A stretch of DNA of 64,000 bases, taken from NCBI RefSeq assembly GCF_958298935.1, contig NC_084927.1:17574001-17638000 (forward strand), in the 5' to 3' direction. The notes below the pieces were generated by a model, which ran no database searches, had not been told where the DNA came from, and saw only the letters and a list, made by a program, of their open reading frames with translations. Positions within the stretch are counted from its first letter, which is position 1, and every line of letters starts with the position of its first letter. Below, piece by piece: positions 35,396 through 45,817 of this stretch. This DNA is from Phragmites australis. Its lineage: Eukaryota; Streptophyta; Magnoliopsida; Poales; Poaceae. The position numbers and the translations under genes are program-made.

Positions 35396-36169
35396 ATGGT
35401 GTACCAAAAATTCATTTTGGGTAAATGATGCATCGAATACAGATGTTAAATTTGTAAATATAATAACATGTTGTCTATTTCGGCAAATATGCTCATGTAT
35501 ATTGTCTAATTTTAGATTTTTGCCGAGAGAAAAAAATATCAAAGACCGTCAGAAATTGAACATTCATAGACTAGTGACTACATTTCAGAAATCAAGACTC
35601 CAGCAAAACATGTCCTCCACAGCAGATTAACAATCAGCAGGCCACACGTTCCCATTGGTTCTACCCAGCATTCTGAGGATGAAGTGAAATCTCAACTTAC
35701 ATTGCCAGCGCATTTCAACTAGGAATGGCAACGTGACGGGGCTAGAGGCTGGCCCCTGTCCCCGCCCCAAGCCCTGAAATCCGAGCCCCACCCCGGCCCA
35801 ACCCTGAAAATCGGCCCCATCCCCGCCCCGTCAGGCCCGTGGGTGATACAGGTGACAGGAGAACGGGAACGTATGCAGCCGCGACAAGCAGAAGGCGAGC
35901 AATAGCGTCACTCTCAGATGTGTCCTGCTGCACATTTTGCGTGTGAATTCAGGAGGAGAAATTAAAGAAATTGCACTGCTGCCCATGATGAGTGACGAGA
36001 TGGGGATATGAGCCGGCTTGGTCCAGGTGTTCTTCTAAGCTTGTGGAGCAGAGTTCACTGGTACAGAAAAACAAACACTTCAGATATGAGGAAGGGAAGA
36101 TTCACCTGCTAAGAGGGGCAGGCGCAGCACAGGACCTCCTTCAAGACATTCAACCAACACACAAAGCTA

Positions 36170-36349
36170 GAACATGGATTGGAGGGGGTGGCGCAGCAGT
36201 AGGTGGAGCGCGAAGCTGGCAGCCAGGATGTAGGCGCTGGTGCTCTGCGCCTGCAGGAACTTCTGGATGTGGAAGTTGACGGCGTACGCGAAGATCTGCG
36301 GGATGAGTCCGTAGGCGAACTCATGGTCGCTGGTGCCCTGCACCTGCAA
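36170..36349 (-). pseudogene. MATE (DETOXIFICATION) transporter exon fragment
   Basis: The minus-strand reading carries [20 protein letters not shown] then [14 protein letters not shown] and a hydrophobic helix ending HLLL. This is the conserved mid-region of plant MATE multidrug/toxin efflux carriers, where the loop after PIQKFLQAQ precedes a membrane helix. Only about 60 residues of a roughly 500-residue, 12-helix protein are present, with no other MATE exon nearby. It is a single captured exon or retro-fragment. Confidence 0.75.
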
Positions 36350-36412
36350 CTGAGTACTGCCCTGGAGCCCGGCGAGAAAAAACTATCAAATGCCCTGCTC
36401 CGACTTGAACTG

Positions 36413-36425
36413 CCCCCCCCCCCCC
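36413..36425 (+). repeat. Poly-C run of 13
   Basis: An uninterrupted run of 13 C in the C-rich element flank. The length is prone to sequencing and replication error. Confidence 0.9.
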
Positions 36426-36621
36426 ATGAGGAAAAACTGTCCCCGTCCCTACCCCGTAAGGATCCCCGCCTCCACAGGAAAAATTGCTCAACAAGCAAAA
36501 AGTACACATTTTAATGCAGTTGATCAGCTACATGGTACTTAGGTGACAATAGATGTTCATTCATCAAATTTAAGGAACTTCTGGGCAAAACTTGACAGGG
36601 GTAAAACATGTTTGTGCTAAT

Positions 36622-38411
36622 CTAGGCCTTGATAGCATACTTCCTCATGGGGAAATACTTCTCACGCTTCTTCTCCCTCTCAGTCTTCAAGGAGAGCTGT
36701 GCAATGAAAACAACGCAAGTCAACAAACAGTTAGTGAAGAATAGACTACTGCAGTTAGTGAAGAATGCAGATACATAGGTGAGGATTTCATCTCAAAGGA
36801 AAACAGGACCTAATGTCTAAGCAACCAAGTAGTTAAGTGGTGCACTGAACAACGTCTAGAAAACTAGCACGGATATGTAAAGCCCAAAGAATAATCGAAG
36901 ACCTAAAATAGCTGTGGTGACTAGCATTTACTAACAGTAACTTTTGGATGGCTTCTCAAGATGTTTCTTACAGTGGCCAAAAGAATCATAAACACAGCAA
37001 GACGTATACAACAAACAAGTAGCAAGAAGACATACCATGACATGCAACCCACACAATACAACTAAGACCTACTTTGACTATATCCAATTACAAAAACCGG
37101 AAGAAAAAAGCTGTCCTCAAGTTTGTATTTATTCACTAGGAACAGATTTGAACACCCCAAAGACATTAGACAAGAACCACAGCTCACTCAAACCATCAGG
37201 CCATTTGTGAATATTATGTTCTTGTAGGAGTACTACTAATTCAACCAGTACTATTTTCTCCAGCTCACTCAAAACCTCAAGCCATTTATGAATCCAATAT
37301 TCTTGTAGGAGTAGTACTAATTAAATCAATGGTGTTTTCTCCTCGCTTGTGCCACCAAACATCTCTATTCATTTCTGCCTTTGGATTGGAGCTGAACAAT
37401 ATAGACTGCTTAATATTGCATTCAGTCAAACGAAGTAAATACTCAAGCCACCTAGCAATTTCACTGGCAATTAAACACACAACACACTGACACTACGCCA
37501 AGTTGAACCCAAACACAGAATCACTTTCCAAACAATAAAGTCAGCGAGGTCACAAGCCAATTAGAAAACAGCAGAAGAAACGAATTAAACAAATCACTTG
37601 CAAACAACTATTGAATAAGCCACACATACATCTTAAATGACACTGCAACCATCCATAACAATTTTTGAAGTATACCCATCTTTTCTACTAATACATAAAA
37701 ATGGCATTTTGGACAAGTACATTTGACCCACATTTACATGACGCACATCAATTTCACTGAACACATCTAACATTAATAACTAGGGTTACCACACAACATT
37801 AAAACCTCCGTCAAATCGTAAGTTTCAACAAGGTAACAACACAATACGTGTAGGCGTTGTAGGAAGGGAGAGAAGAGCATGGCGTACATACCTGGTGCTT
37901 GGTGAGGCGCCTGCGGATGGCGCGGGTCTTCTTGGGGCGGAGGTCGAGCGGAAGCAGCTTGTTCTTGTACGCCTCCCGCAGTGCCGCCTTCTGCTTCTGC
38001 GAGATCACGGTGAGCACGCGCGCGACGGAGGTGCGCACCACCTTGCTGCAAAGAAGAAGCCACGGATCCACACCTCGGTTTCAGTCCGCCGCGAGCGCAG
38101 GGAGATGGAGAACAAGATACACAGTTTAGAAGCGAGGGCGGGGGGGGGGGGGGAGTGGAGCAAGCAAATCACATCTTGGAGAGCTTGTTGGGGGCGCCGC
38201 CGGTGACCTTGGCGACGCGGAGGAGGGAGAGCTCCGCCTTGAGTTCCTTGAGCTGCGCCTGCAGCTCCGCCTTGCTCTTACCCCGCAGCTCGTGCACCTT
38301 GATCCGGGCTGCCATCGTCCAAACAAAACAGGGTGAGATCCGGAGGCATTCAGGAACGGTTACGCTACTGGAGGCGACGGTGACGAGGAATTTCTTTCGA
38401 TGCTTACCCAT
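36622..38411 (-). CDS. RPL35: 60S ribosomal protein L35 (uL29)
   Basis: Four coding exons on the minus strand: 38408-38411, 38173-38308, 37892-38045 and 36622-36696. All introns are GT...AG, and the 369-nt CDS encodes 122 residues and a stop. That length fits the family. The protein is a component of the large ribosomal subunit at the peptide exit tunnel, where it contacts SRP. Recognisable stretches are [59 protein letters not shown] and the basic end [14 protein letters not shown]. Exon 1 holds only ATGG: the first intron splits codon 2, giving M-A-R-I-K-V, as in other plant L35. The apparent longer frames starting at 38411 (MGKHRKK) and near 38315 (MAARIKV) are intron read-through. The third intron is about 1.2 kb. 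No damage is seen. Confidence 0.96.
38140..38153 (+). repeat. Poly-G run of 14 in RPL35 intron 2
   Basis: An uninterrupted run of G on the plus strand (C on the transcribed RNA), inside the intron between 38046 and 38172. Confidence 0.9.
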
Positions 38412-38503
38412 GGCGATCGGCGAGCTGGGGTTGCAGCGGCGGCGGCGGCTGATGAGGCGGCGAAAACGAGGGCTAAGAAGAGGCGCAGGCGGCTGCGGGC
38501 GGC

Positions 38504-38511
38504 TTATATAT
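38504..38511 (-). promoter_or_regulatory. TATA box of RPL35
   Basis: TATATAAG on the minus strand lies about 93 bp upstream of the RPL35 ATG. Pyrimidine-rich sequence (CTCTTCTTAGCCCTCG) follows about 25-40 bp downstream, a suitable transcription start with a TOP-like leader. Confidence 0.75.
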
Positions 38512-38542
38512 GTGTGCGCGCTAAAACTCCCGGGGATTGAGG

Positions 38543-38580
38543 AAACCCTAGACCTGTTATGGGCTTTTAGGCCGGGCCCA
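38543..38580 (-). promoter_or_regulatory. Telo-box and site II elements upstream of RPL35
   Basis: AAACCCTAG (38543-38551) is a telo-box. TGGGCT (38560-38565) and GGGCCCA (38574-38580) are site II type (TGGGCC/T) elements. This pairing is known for plant ribosomal protein promoters, where TCP-family factors bind site II. It supports coordinated expression with other ribosomal genes. Confidence 0.75.
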
Positions 38581-38689
38581 ATAGGCTTGATAAATAATTC
38601 TAAATTCTCTTATGGCCTTTTGGGCAGTGGTTTGAGGACCATTACATTGCTGGTTAAATGTCTTAATCACCTAAAAAAATAAATTCCGT

Positions 38690-39151
38690 TCATTAATGGC
38701 TGATTCTTCACATGTCTCTGTTCTGATGCGTTTTCAATTTTTCAGTCATTTCGAACTCATTTGATTATCTATCCCTGATTGCAAAGATGAATAACAATAG
38801 ATTCAAAGACCCAAGGATGGAAGAAAAATCATTGACACTATACTGATGAATTTAAAGAAAAAATTGAAATACGGCATATTCTAATTCCAGGTCCAAACAT
38901 TTTATTTCCAAAAGAAGTGCAAACAGTATTACAAAGTACAAACACTGGTACAGATGTTTTTGGCCGTTAAAACCTGGAGCACATCACTAAGGTCTCCTCT
39001 TGACCTCTTCCATGAACATTCCACAAAGAACAGAAAAGGTAAGTACAAAATCTAAAATTTTCAACACTATTGTTTGAGCAGATATAGTACGTCGATAAAA
39101 TAAACGGTCATCATATCTATATCAATATGCAGTTCTCCAAAATGGAGGTAG
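38690..39151. other. Intergenic region between RPL35 and the Tim17-like gene
   Basis: No frame or repeat of note. It lies upstream of RPL35 and beyond the 3' end of the Tim17-like gene, both on the minus strand, so it probably holds the latter's 3' UTR and polyadenylation site. Confidence 0.5.
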
Positions 39152-42100
39152 CTACGGTTCCTCCTTGTTAAGTTTGCCGAATGCAAGCTGGGCAAACAAT
39201 TTCTCATCTCGAGCTCGTTTCTTCGCCAAGGTTTCTTCATCCAACACTTGGATAGGAGACAATTCTGAGAGAGTATACCAGTCTTTATTTCCGGAGAATT
39301 GTTCTTTCAAGGCATCCCATTGAGGGCCAGCTTCACTGCAGCGTAGTCCAATGCGCTACCGGCAGCTGCGATGGTGACCACATATTTCACTGTTCCAAAG
39401 TGTCCACCTGTGGTCACAAGCAGTCAATAGAGTGTACATAACAAACATCATTTTTAGTAGTTCATGTTGATAAATGAAGAGGGATCACATAAAAGAAAAA
39501 AAACGATGAGATACGAATGGGCCAATGTAATTCTCTATCAGTAATTTAAGAGAACACAGTTCCCGTTTCTCTAGAAGAACATAGAAGAATCTGACACTCA
39601 AGACACACAGAAACTTCTATTAAGTGCTCGGATGTATAATCACGTAAAAACATTCCGGCAAGTTTGGATAGGGCTCCAAACTCCAATCATTTGACACAGA
39701 AAGAGACTAGCATAAACTAAATACCCAAACATAACTGCAGATTCAATTGCATTGCTTCGACTCACAGAATACAAACAGTTGAAAATGTGCAACAACGCTT
39801 GAATTCAGCTGATTGCTAAAAAGTCAACTAATTAAGTTTTGGCAAGTTTAGAACAAAGATGCTAACTAGTAACTAATTTAAAGTAAGCAGATCGGCATTG
39901 AGGAGTGAAAATGTGCCGCTACAGCATTATTCTCATACATTATTGTCACACTGGATCAGAACCCAAGAAATACCACTGATTGGTCTCGAAGTCCATCCTT
40001 AGGAAACCGTACAAAGATATCTCTAGTAGTTTAATTACATTAGATCTCAGCAAGATTTTGATCAATCTGAAATCTTAAACATGTGAAATCAAGTTTAAAT
40101 CTCGAAATTCACTGTAAATTGCATGCAGTATGTGCTGTCAACTTGCTACGTCACGGTTTTTAAGTTGCAATGTGAAAGCTTTGGTTCAGAAATTTCCATA
40201 TGAAATCATTGAAACTTATTGGGACTAGTGCTTAGTGCTGGCTGTTGTTTCTGAAACCACACGATATTAATGGAGGTCCAAGAGCTAGGCGCCAAAACAG
40301 ATACTAATCAATTTTGCATCTAGTTGAAGATTTGAAGACACTCAAATTTAGTAATAATAACCCTACCCCAGTACACATGCACCCTACCTGTGCGTACAAG
40401 TAGTCAGTGAGAATGAAGGGCACATCATCAACTAATATAAACTTGTTCCTATTATTGCCCATGATGCTAAATATGAGCATATCTACTAACTAGTGTCTAT
40501 TTTTTTTAAATGAAAAAGAAGAGCTTCCTTAGACTAGACATTCCAGTGCTTATAGTATGTTTTGGCTTAAGTATGCAGAGTTTTAGGTTTTAAATACTAT
40601 TTAACTCCACCTGAATGAATAAACCTCATCATAATCAAACTTTTAACTGGATTTTAGCCAGCACTATACATTGCTTTTATCTGCTAGACTGCTTGTATGC
40701 AGCAAGTAAAATAAGCTCCAAATATCTAGGTACTGATCTCATAATTAGCCTGTAAAGTTTGTGCCACTCCCCTAACAAACTTCAAAAAAATGATGAGTGG
40801 TTTTGAACCAAAATTCAAAAGTGATCTGAGCAATACTCTAAATGCTTCTCACTGCAAAACTTGGACTGGCCAACATTCAAGTACGAAGGATGGCGTTCAA
40901 TTTAGTAACCAACCTTGTATTCGACCATGAACAGCTCCACTTGCTAGTCCACCAACAACAGAATTCATGGTGCCATCAGGTGTTGATGCTCGAGCATCTC
41001 TTGCGAGTTCACGTGCCCCTGGATGACAAGAAAATGATGTGTTTTATTGAAACACGTCGTATCTAATACATACACTTGGTTGGCAACAATACATCTGTAG
41101 TACTGTACAATACTCTATTATATAGATCACCTCACGGAAGCTAACAAACATTTCAGAAATTGAGCTAAAAGTGGTAACACATGAAACCGTGTAATATAAA
41201 TATGCCAATGTCCAAATGTCAAGGAAATTTATATATCGTATTATCGTTGGCGGGTGTGATAAGCTTGAACATAGCATACCAAACCATACATAAAACATAA
41301 CCCGGTAAAGCTATGAAAAGCAAACTGAAAACTATTACATAGAACATAAAAAACTATAACTACCTTTTACGTTTAACAAGTCCCCAGCAATTTCCCCGAT
41401 TTTTCTGTCATTCGAGCAAAAGAACACCAGCCTTCGTAACTTTCACTAGTCAAGTTCTGCCAAAGTGCCAATAAGTCAATAACTAACATCCAGCAGCCAG
41501 CAGGCGCTGTAAATGTCCCGTAGAAGCTGATTGATTCAGTCTAACCTTAGCTGCCACAACTTATCTAAAAACATTGGTAAAGTACAAGAGCAAAACTTCT
41601 CCGGTTCTCCCCTCCCACACCAGAAATCATGAAACTAGTGAAGAAATTCTACTCCGAACACCCGCAATCGAAGTGTAAAGCCTAATTTACAGTAACAAAC
41701 TTAGCTTTATTCACACCAGAACCAACGAAACAAAGAAATTCAGTTCATCTCAAAGTTGCAAACTTTGCAACACACAAATCTGACGCCCCCGGACCAGAGA
41801 CCTCACCTCCGTAGCAACCGACGACGATGGCGATGTTAGCGGCGTAGGTGGTGGCGGCGCGGAGGCGCATCCGTTGCCCAGGGTTTAATTTATCAACGAT
41901 AATCAGTCAAAATTCGCGGTTACTTAGCTTACCGCTCCGGTCTGGTTTCAGAAACCGAACGGTAACCGAATTTGAATTCAAAAAATTTGAAAAAAGAAAT
42001 CAAAAAAATTCAAAACAAATCCTAAAATAAACTAGAGACAATTCTAAAACCTTATGTGAATTTATTTTCAAAAATAATGTCATTTGCATCATATTCTGTA

Positions 42101-43297
42101 GGTAGGAAGTTTGAAAAAAAAAGTTGAAGTGTGCGGCTCAGTTATTAACTCATGTTAAGGAAAATGTTAACACACAAACACATATTTTTCTTGTGTACGA
42201 AGTATCTTAAGAGATCTTTAAAATTAATTGCACTTCATTTAGAGTTTTATTAATTTCTCCATAATTTTTACAAAGTTCACAAGCATAAAATGAATATATT
42301 AAGAAACAATATTGTAATTAATTTTTTTCATGTCTACCATTATTTTTCCTACATAAAGAATAGTATAAATAAACTAATAAAAGTGGTTTCACTAATTTTG
42401 GAGGTGTGATGGGTCAGTTATGAATTAATCTACCCACAACACATTTACACAATCCTGCATGTTACAATAACAAATTCATGAGTTCATGTATTTTTAAAAG
42501 GCATAGCATCATGTAAGAAGACTAAAAAAATTAGTTTCATGATTTTTGGATTAGCAAAGAGTAAACTATGCATTTAACTTGGTTTAAAAAATACATTTTC
42601 TCACAGAAAATTTTCAACTTTTTTATGAGTATAAATACTTTTATCATGTAAACCATGTTACAAATAAACCAAAAAAATTTGTTTAACTTGATTTGAAGCT
42701 CATATGAATTAGTTATTGATTTTATAAGATTGAGCTAATTTTTAGGTTTTTTTTAACTTCACTGAAAATCGAGAAAACCGCTCGATAAATCGAGAAAACC
42801 GAGCGGTTACCGACAAAACTGAGCAATTACCGATAATACAAAAAATTCAAGAAAATCGCTCGTCGACCGGTTACCGAACGAAGAATCTGGTATTTTTTTT
42901 TGTCCAAATTTCAAATTTTAGCAAATGAATTTTATGCGAATTTCAGCCGAATTATCACGATAACCGTGCATTTTCGGTTACCGCTCGGGAGTGGTTACCG
43001 TTTCAAAAACGGTAAGTAAAACCCTACCGGTGCTGCGATAGCAGCCCGAATGTGGCTCCAACCACGCCTACACAGCAACCAAAATGACAGGGCCAGACGG
43101 ATCAGGAACGCGGCGTGTTCTTCGCTCCAAGAAATGTAAGCGAGGATGGGTATGAGGCATGGCTCACCGGCGGCGGCGGCGGGGATGATGATCCGCTCCC
43201 TCCAATTGCCAGAGAACGGCGTGGTTACTTCCGGCGTCCTTGCGCCGGCTACCTCATCGGTGGAAGCAGCCGTCTTTAGGATGGCGGTGGTCGTGCC
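39152..43297 (-). pseudogene. Tim17-superfamily-like membrane protein gene, disrupted
   Basis: Exons on the minus strand: 43168-43297; a second exon now split into 43027-43067 and 41807-41870 by a hAT; 40914-41018; and 39152-39407. The splice sites are GT-AG and the phases agree once the hAT is ignored. The second exon reads GVVGATFGLLSQHR up to the insertion and then MRLRAATTYAANIAIVVGCY. The third gives ARELARDARASTPDG and a glycine-rich GGLASGAVHGRIQGG, which resembles the membrane helices of Tim17/22/23-type proteins. The last exon starts GHFGTVKYVV and ends AFGKLNKEEP, but a single missing base near 39325 shifts the frame after AAVKL. The 5' start is unresolved; the first visible exon (TTTAILKTAASTDEVAGART) may follow an acceptor at 43298-43300. 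The family assignment is inferred from the Gly-rich segment only. Confidence 0.7.
41879..43026. mobile_element. Non-autonomous hAT element, copy 2, in a coding exon
   Basis: The ends are CAGGGTTTAA and AAAACCCTA (expected CCCTG), with flanks CCGTTGCC and CCGGTGCT, an 8-bp duplication matching at 6 of 8 positions. The interior aligns with the copy at 14915-16121: the shared segment CGGTTTCAGAAACCGAACGG near the left end, the middle AT-rich part with TTATTAACTCATGTTAAGG, and CGGTTACCG palindromes at both ends. No transposase is present. Its 1148-bp length is close to the 1207 bp of copy 1. Confidence 0.88.
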
Positions 43298-43309
43298 CTG
43301 CGGGGACCG

Positions 43310-44353
43310 TGGGATTTTTTTATTTTTATATTTTCTAACATAAATATTTATTTAAATATATTCATATGAAAAAATTTATGAAAATAAACGCCTACCACTC
43401 TTTTATGTGGTGGTTAGACCTTACTCGATGGCTTCAATTTCCCCTCTCATCTTCTGTATTCAAAATAGTATTCTTCTGTTACTCAAAAAATCCTATAACT
43501 TTTGTACATATTTTATAATCTATGTGCAACTTATTTTAATTGAATTAAAAAAATGTGTAGAATTTAAATTAAAATTCTCCAAAAAAGACTACTTTTATAA
43601 CTTCTAATAATTGTTAGGGTCTCAAATAAATTTCTAAAAATTTGAAAACATTTACTAATATTATTCTTATATGATGTGATAATTTCTAAAATTATTTCTA
43701 GCCCTAGGTTATACGGTGAAAAACTCAGTTCCTTTGTAATGCTATATTTATATGTATTTTTTATTTATGGTGAAAAATCTAGCATTATAAAGGAACTTAC
43801 TTTTTCACTATATAACTTCTGATTGGAAATAATTTTAGAAATTATCACATCATATAAGAAGAATATTAGTGATTTTTTCTAGTTTTTTAAAAATTTATTT
43901 GAGACCCTAACAATTGTTAGAAGTTATAAAAGAAATCTTTTAGAGATTTTTAATTTAAATTCTACACAGTCTTTTTAGGTGAATTCAATTAAAATAGGTT
44001 CCACGTATAATATGAAACATGTACAAAACATTCTAGAATTTTTGGAGCAACAGAAGATCATTGTTTGAATAGAGAAGATGGATTGGAAATTGAAGTCATC
44101 GAGAACTATTCCTACAGGTTACTGTTTATGCACGGGAGCTAACCGCTGTTTCACGGGGCTGTAAGGCCTACCCGCCTAATAGGAGAGTGGTAAGGGACTG
44201 TGGTATGAACGGGGCTGCTTACCGCCTTCTCAGGATACGGTAAAGGTCTAACTGTCCTATAAGGGCGGTAGCCGTCTAATTTTATAATTTTTTTATTAGT
44301 ATATTTAAATAAATATTTATATTGAAAAATATAAAAATTAAAAAAAAAACTCG
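43310..44353. mobile_element. Long foldback (terminal-inverted-repeat) element, Mutator-like candidate
   Basis: The two halves are inverted copies of about 480-500 bp with a short centre near 43745-43785. For example, AAATATTTATTTAAATATA occurs in both arms, and GTTAGGGTCTCAAATAAAT at 43614 pairs with ATTTGAGACCCTAAC at 43909. Possible 9-bp flanks are GGGACCGTG and GGGACGGAG (7 of 9), the Mutator target length. There is no coding capacity. Confidence 0.75.
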
Positions 44354-44797
44354 GGACGGAGCACGGCTCGGGTGATCGTTTCGGCTCTCAGCCTGCTTAC
44401 GTGACTCGGCCCGTTGATCTGATGAGGCCCATCTGCCCATGAGGCATCTCCCCTGCAGTTCGAGAGGTCAAACTTTAACCTAAAAACAAGAGAGAATTTC
44501 TTATTTACTATTAGAAGGTAAGGTAAGGTAATTTCTTATTTACTATTTTATGAAATGATCTTTTTTAATTGTCACTATTTCTAATTTTTATTTGTTCGTC
44601 AATGTTATCTATTTTACTCATAAAAAAACACATTTATCCTTAGAGAGGAAGTATCTATTGTAGTCAGGTCACTTGTTATTTTCATATCTATTTTTCTATA
44701 ATAGGAAACACAACAAACGCACATTAAAATTATCTACACAAAAATTTTCTACAATTTTAGTATTCATTACAAAAATTAATTCTAATAACCCAAGCAG
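44354..44797. other. No supported gene; 5' side of the Tim17-like locus
   Basis: GC-rich for about 100 bp, then AT-rich. The missing first exon and promoter of the Tim17-like gene would be expected here, but no ATG-led frame joins the visible exon. Confidence 0.4.
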
Positions 44798-45817
44798 ACA
44801 CAGTTCCGGGAGAGGGCGTCAGGGCCATGAACAGTGGTCCCCGAGTACCCGAGTTCCCCGAGAACCAAGAAAGGGCATATCCGGGAGAGAGTGCTCGGGG
44901 CTATGAACAGTAGTCCCCGAGCACTCACAGTTTCCCGAGAACCTGAGAAGTCCTTCATCGGTGGTCCCCACAAGGGCTCAGCGGTGAGGTGTCAATTGTG
45001 AGAGGCCCGATGCCGCATTTAAGAGGGAGCATAGCCTGTCACTTCCAACCACTCCCCCCACGCCTGCTGTCAGTCCTTGCCACTGCCTGGCAGGGAGGCG
45101 TGGGGATATTTAATACGGCGGGTCCCATCGCGCGTCATCCGGCGCGCCTCGGGATAACGTCGCAGGGCTCGAGGCATATCGCCTGCCGCTCTGCTGTGTC
45201 AGGCTCGCTCTGACCGGGCGGGCACGCGGGATTACTCGGTGGCTGCCCGGTGGGCCCTCCTCACACCCGCTAAAAAGCGGGATGATGACTATAGGACCGG
45301 ACGGGGGCACGCTTTCAACCCCCCGTAATAACAAACTGCAGCCCATGATGGTTGCTTTCCATTTATGACGACTTGAAACTCACGTCATCTTTTCTGGGCA
45401 TGCTAACCTCTCCGACGGGGTATAAAAGGGGGCGGGCTCCCCGGAGAAAGGAGATGGAGCTCACTACAGACCACATAGAAGACAACGGCTTCTTCAGGAC
45501 CGAGACAAGTTGACGAAGAACAAGAAGCACGAAGCTCTAGACTTAGACAAAAATCTTTGTAACACAAGAGATTCTCAGAGAGGCATTTCCAGAGTATTTA
45601 TAGCATACGCACAGGAAAAGCGTATTACGCTCCGTACGGCCCGAACCTGTCTAAAATCTCCTGAGCATTTATTTCCACTAGCATCCGATCATCCCTTCCA
45701 TCTGCATCTCATTTACTCCCATTCATTTCGCGTACGAGGTAGATTCAGAATCATCCCCCGGCCGAATCTCAAAGGGGGTCCCTCCGGATCCCCGCTTGTG
45801 GAATTCATCTTCCGACA
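44798..45817 (+). mobile_element. LTR related to the solo LTR at 3084-4334, 5'-truncated
   Basis: It shares order and wording with the first copy: CTCGGGG and CCCCGAGTACCC repeat units, GTGAGGTGTCAAT, a CACTCCCCCCACGCCTG block, a TATA region, the CGTACGG(C/T)CC block, and the 3' end GAATCTCAAAGGGGGTCCCT...TCCGACA. The 5' TG end is missing and there are about two tandem units instead of three. No internal domain follows that I can recognise. Confidence 0.78.
45421..45428 (+). promoter_or_regulatory. TATA box in the LTR
   Basis: TATAAAAG within GGGGTATAAAAGGGGG. The other LTR has GGATATAAGGGG at the same place, so this is likely the retroelement promoter. Confidence 0.6.

Larger units (their letters stand above)
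35719..36500. mobile_element. Possible gene-capturing element around a MATE exon
   Basis: The left part begins TAGGAATGGCAACGTGACGGGG followed by repeated CCCCGCCCC and GGCCC blocks (35719-35850). The right part has CTGTCCCCGTCCCTACCCCG (36437-36456) and CGCC blocks. These C-rich motifs bracket the MATE fragment at 36170-36349, as in other plant elements that contain exon pieces. No clean terminal repeats or target duplication were found. Confidence 0.35.

Noticed and set aside
38169..38411. 80-codon frame starting [10 protein letters not shown]
   Set aside because: This is RPL35 exon 1 read through intron 1 into exon 2. The spliced product gives the family's M-A-R-I-K-V start.
41364..41456. 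Possible extra exon of the Tim17-like gene (LVFFCSNDRKIGEIAGDLL)
   Set aside because: It has plausible splice borders, but any phase compatible with the neighbouring exon reads TAG/TGA. Direct joining of 41807-41870 to 40914-41018 is in phase and gives a sensible GCYGGARELARD.
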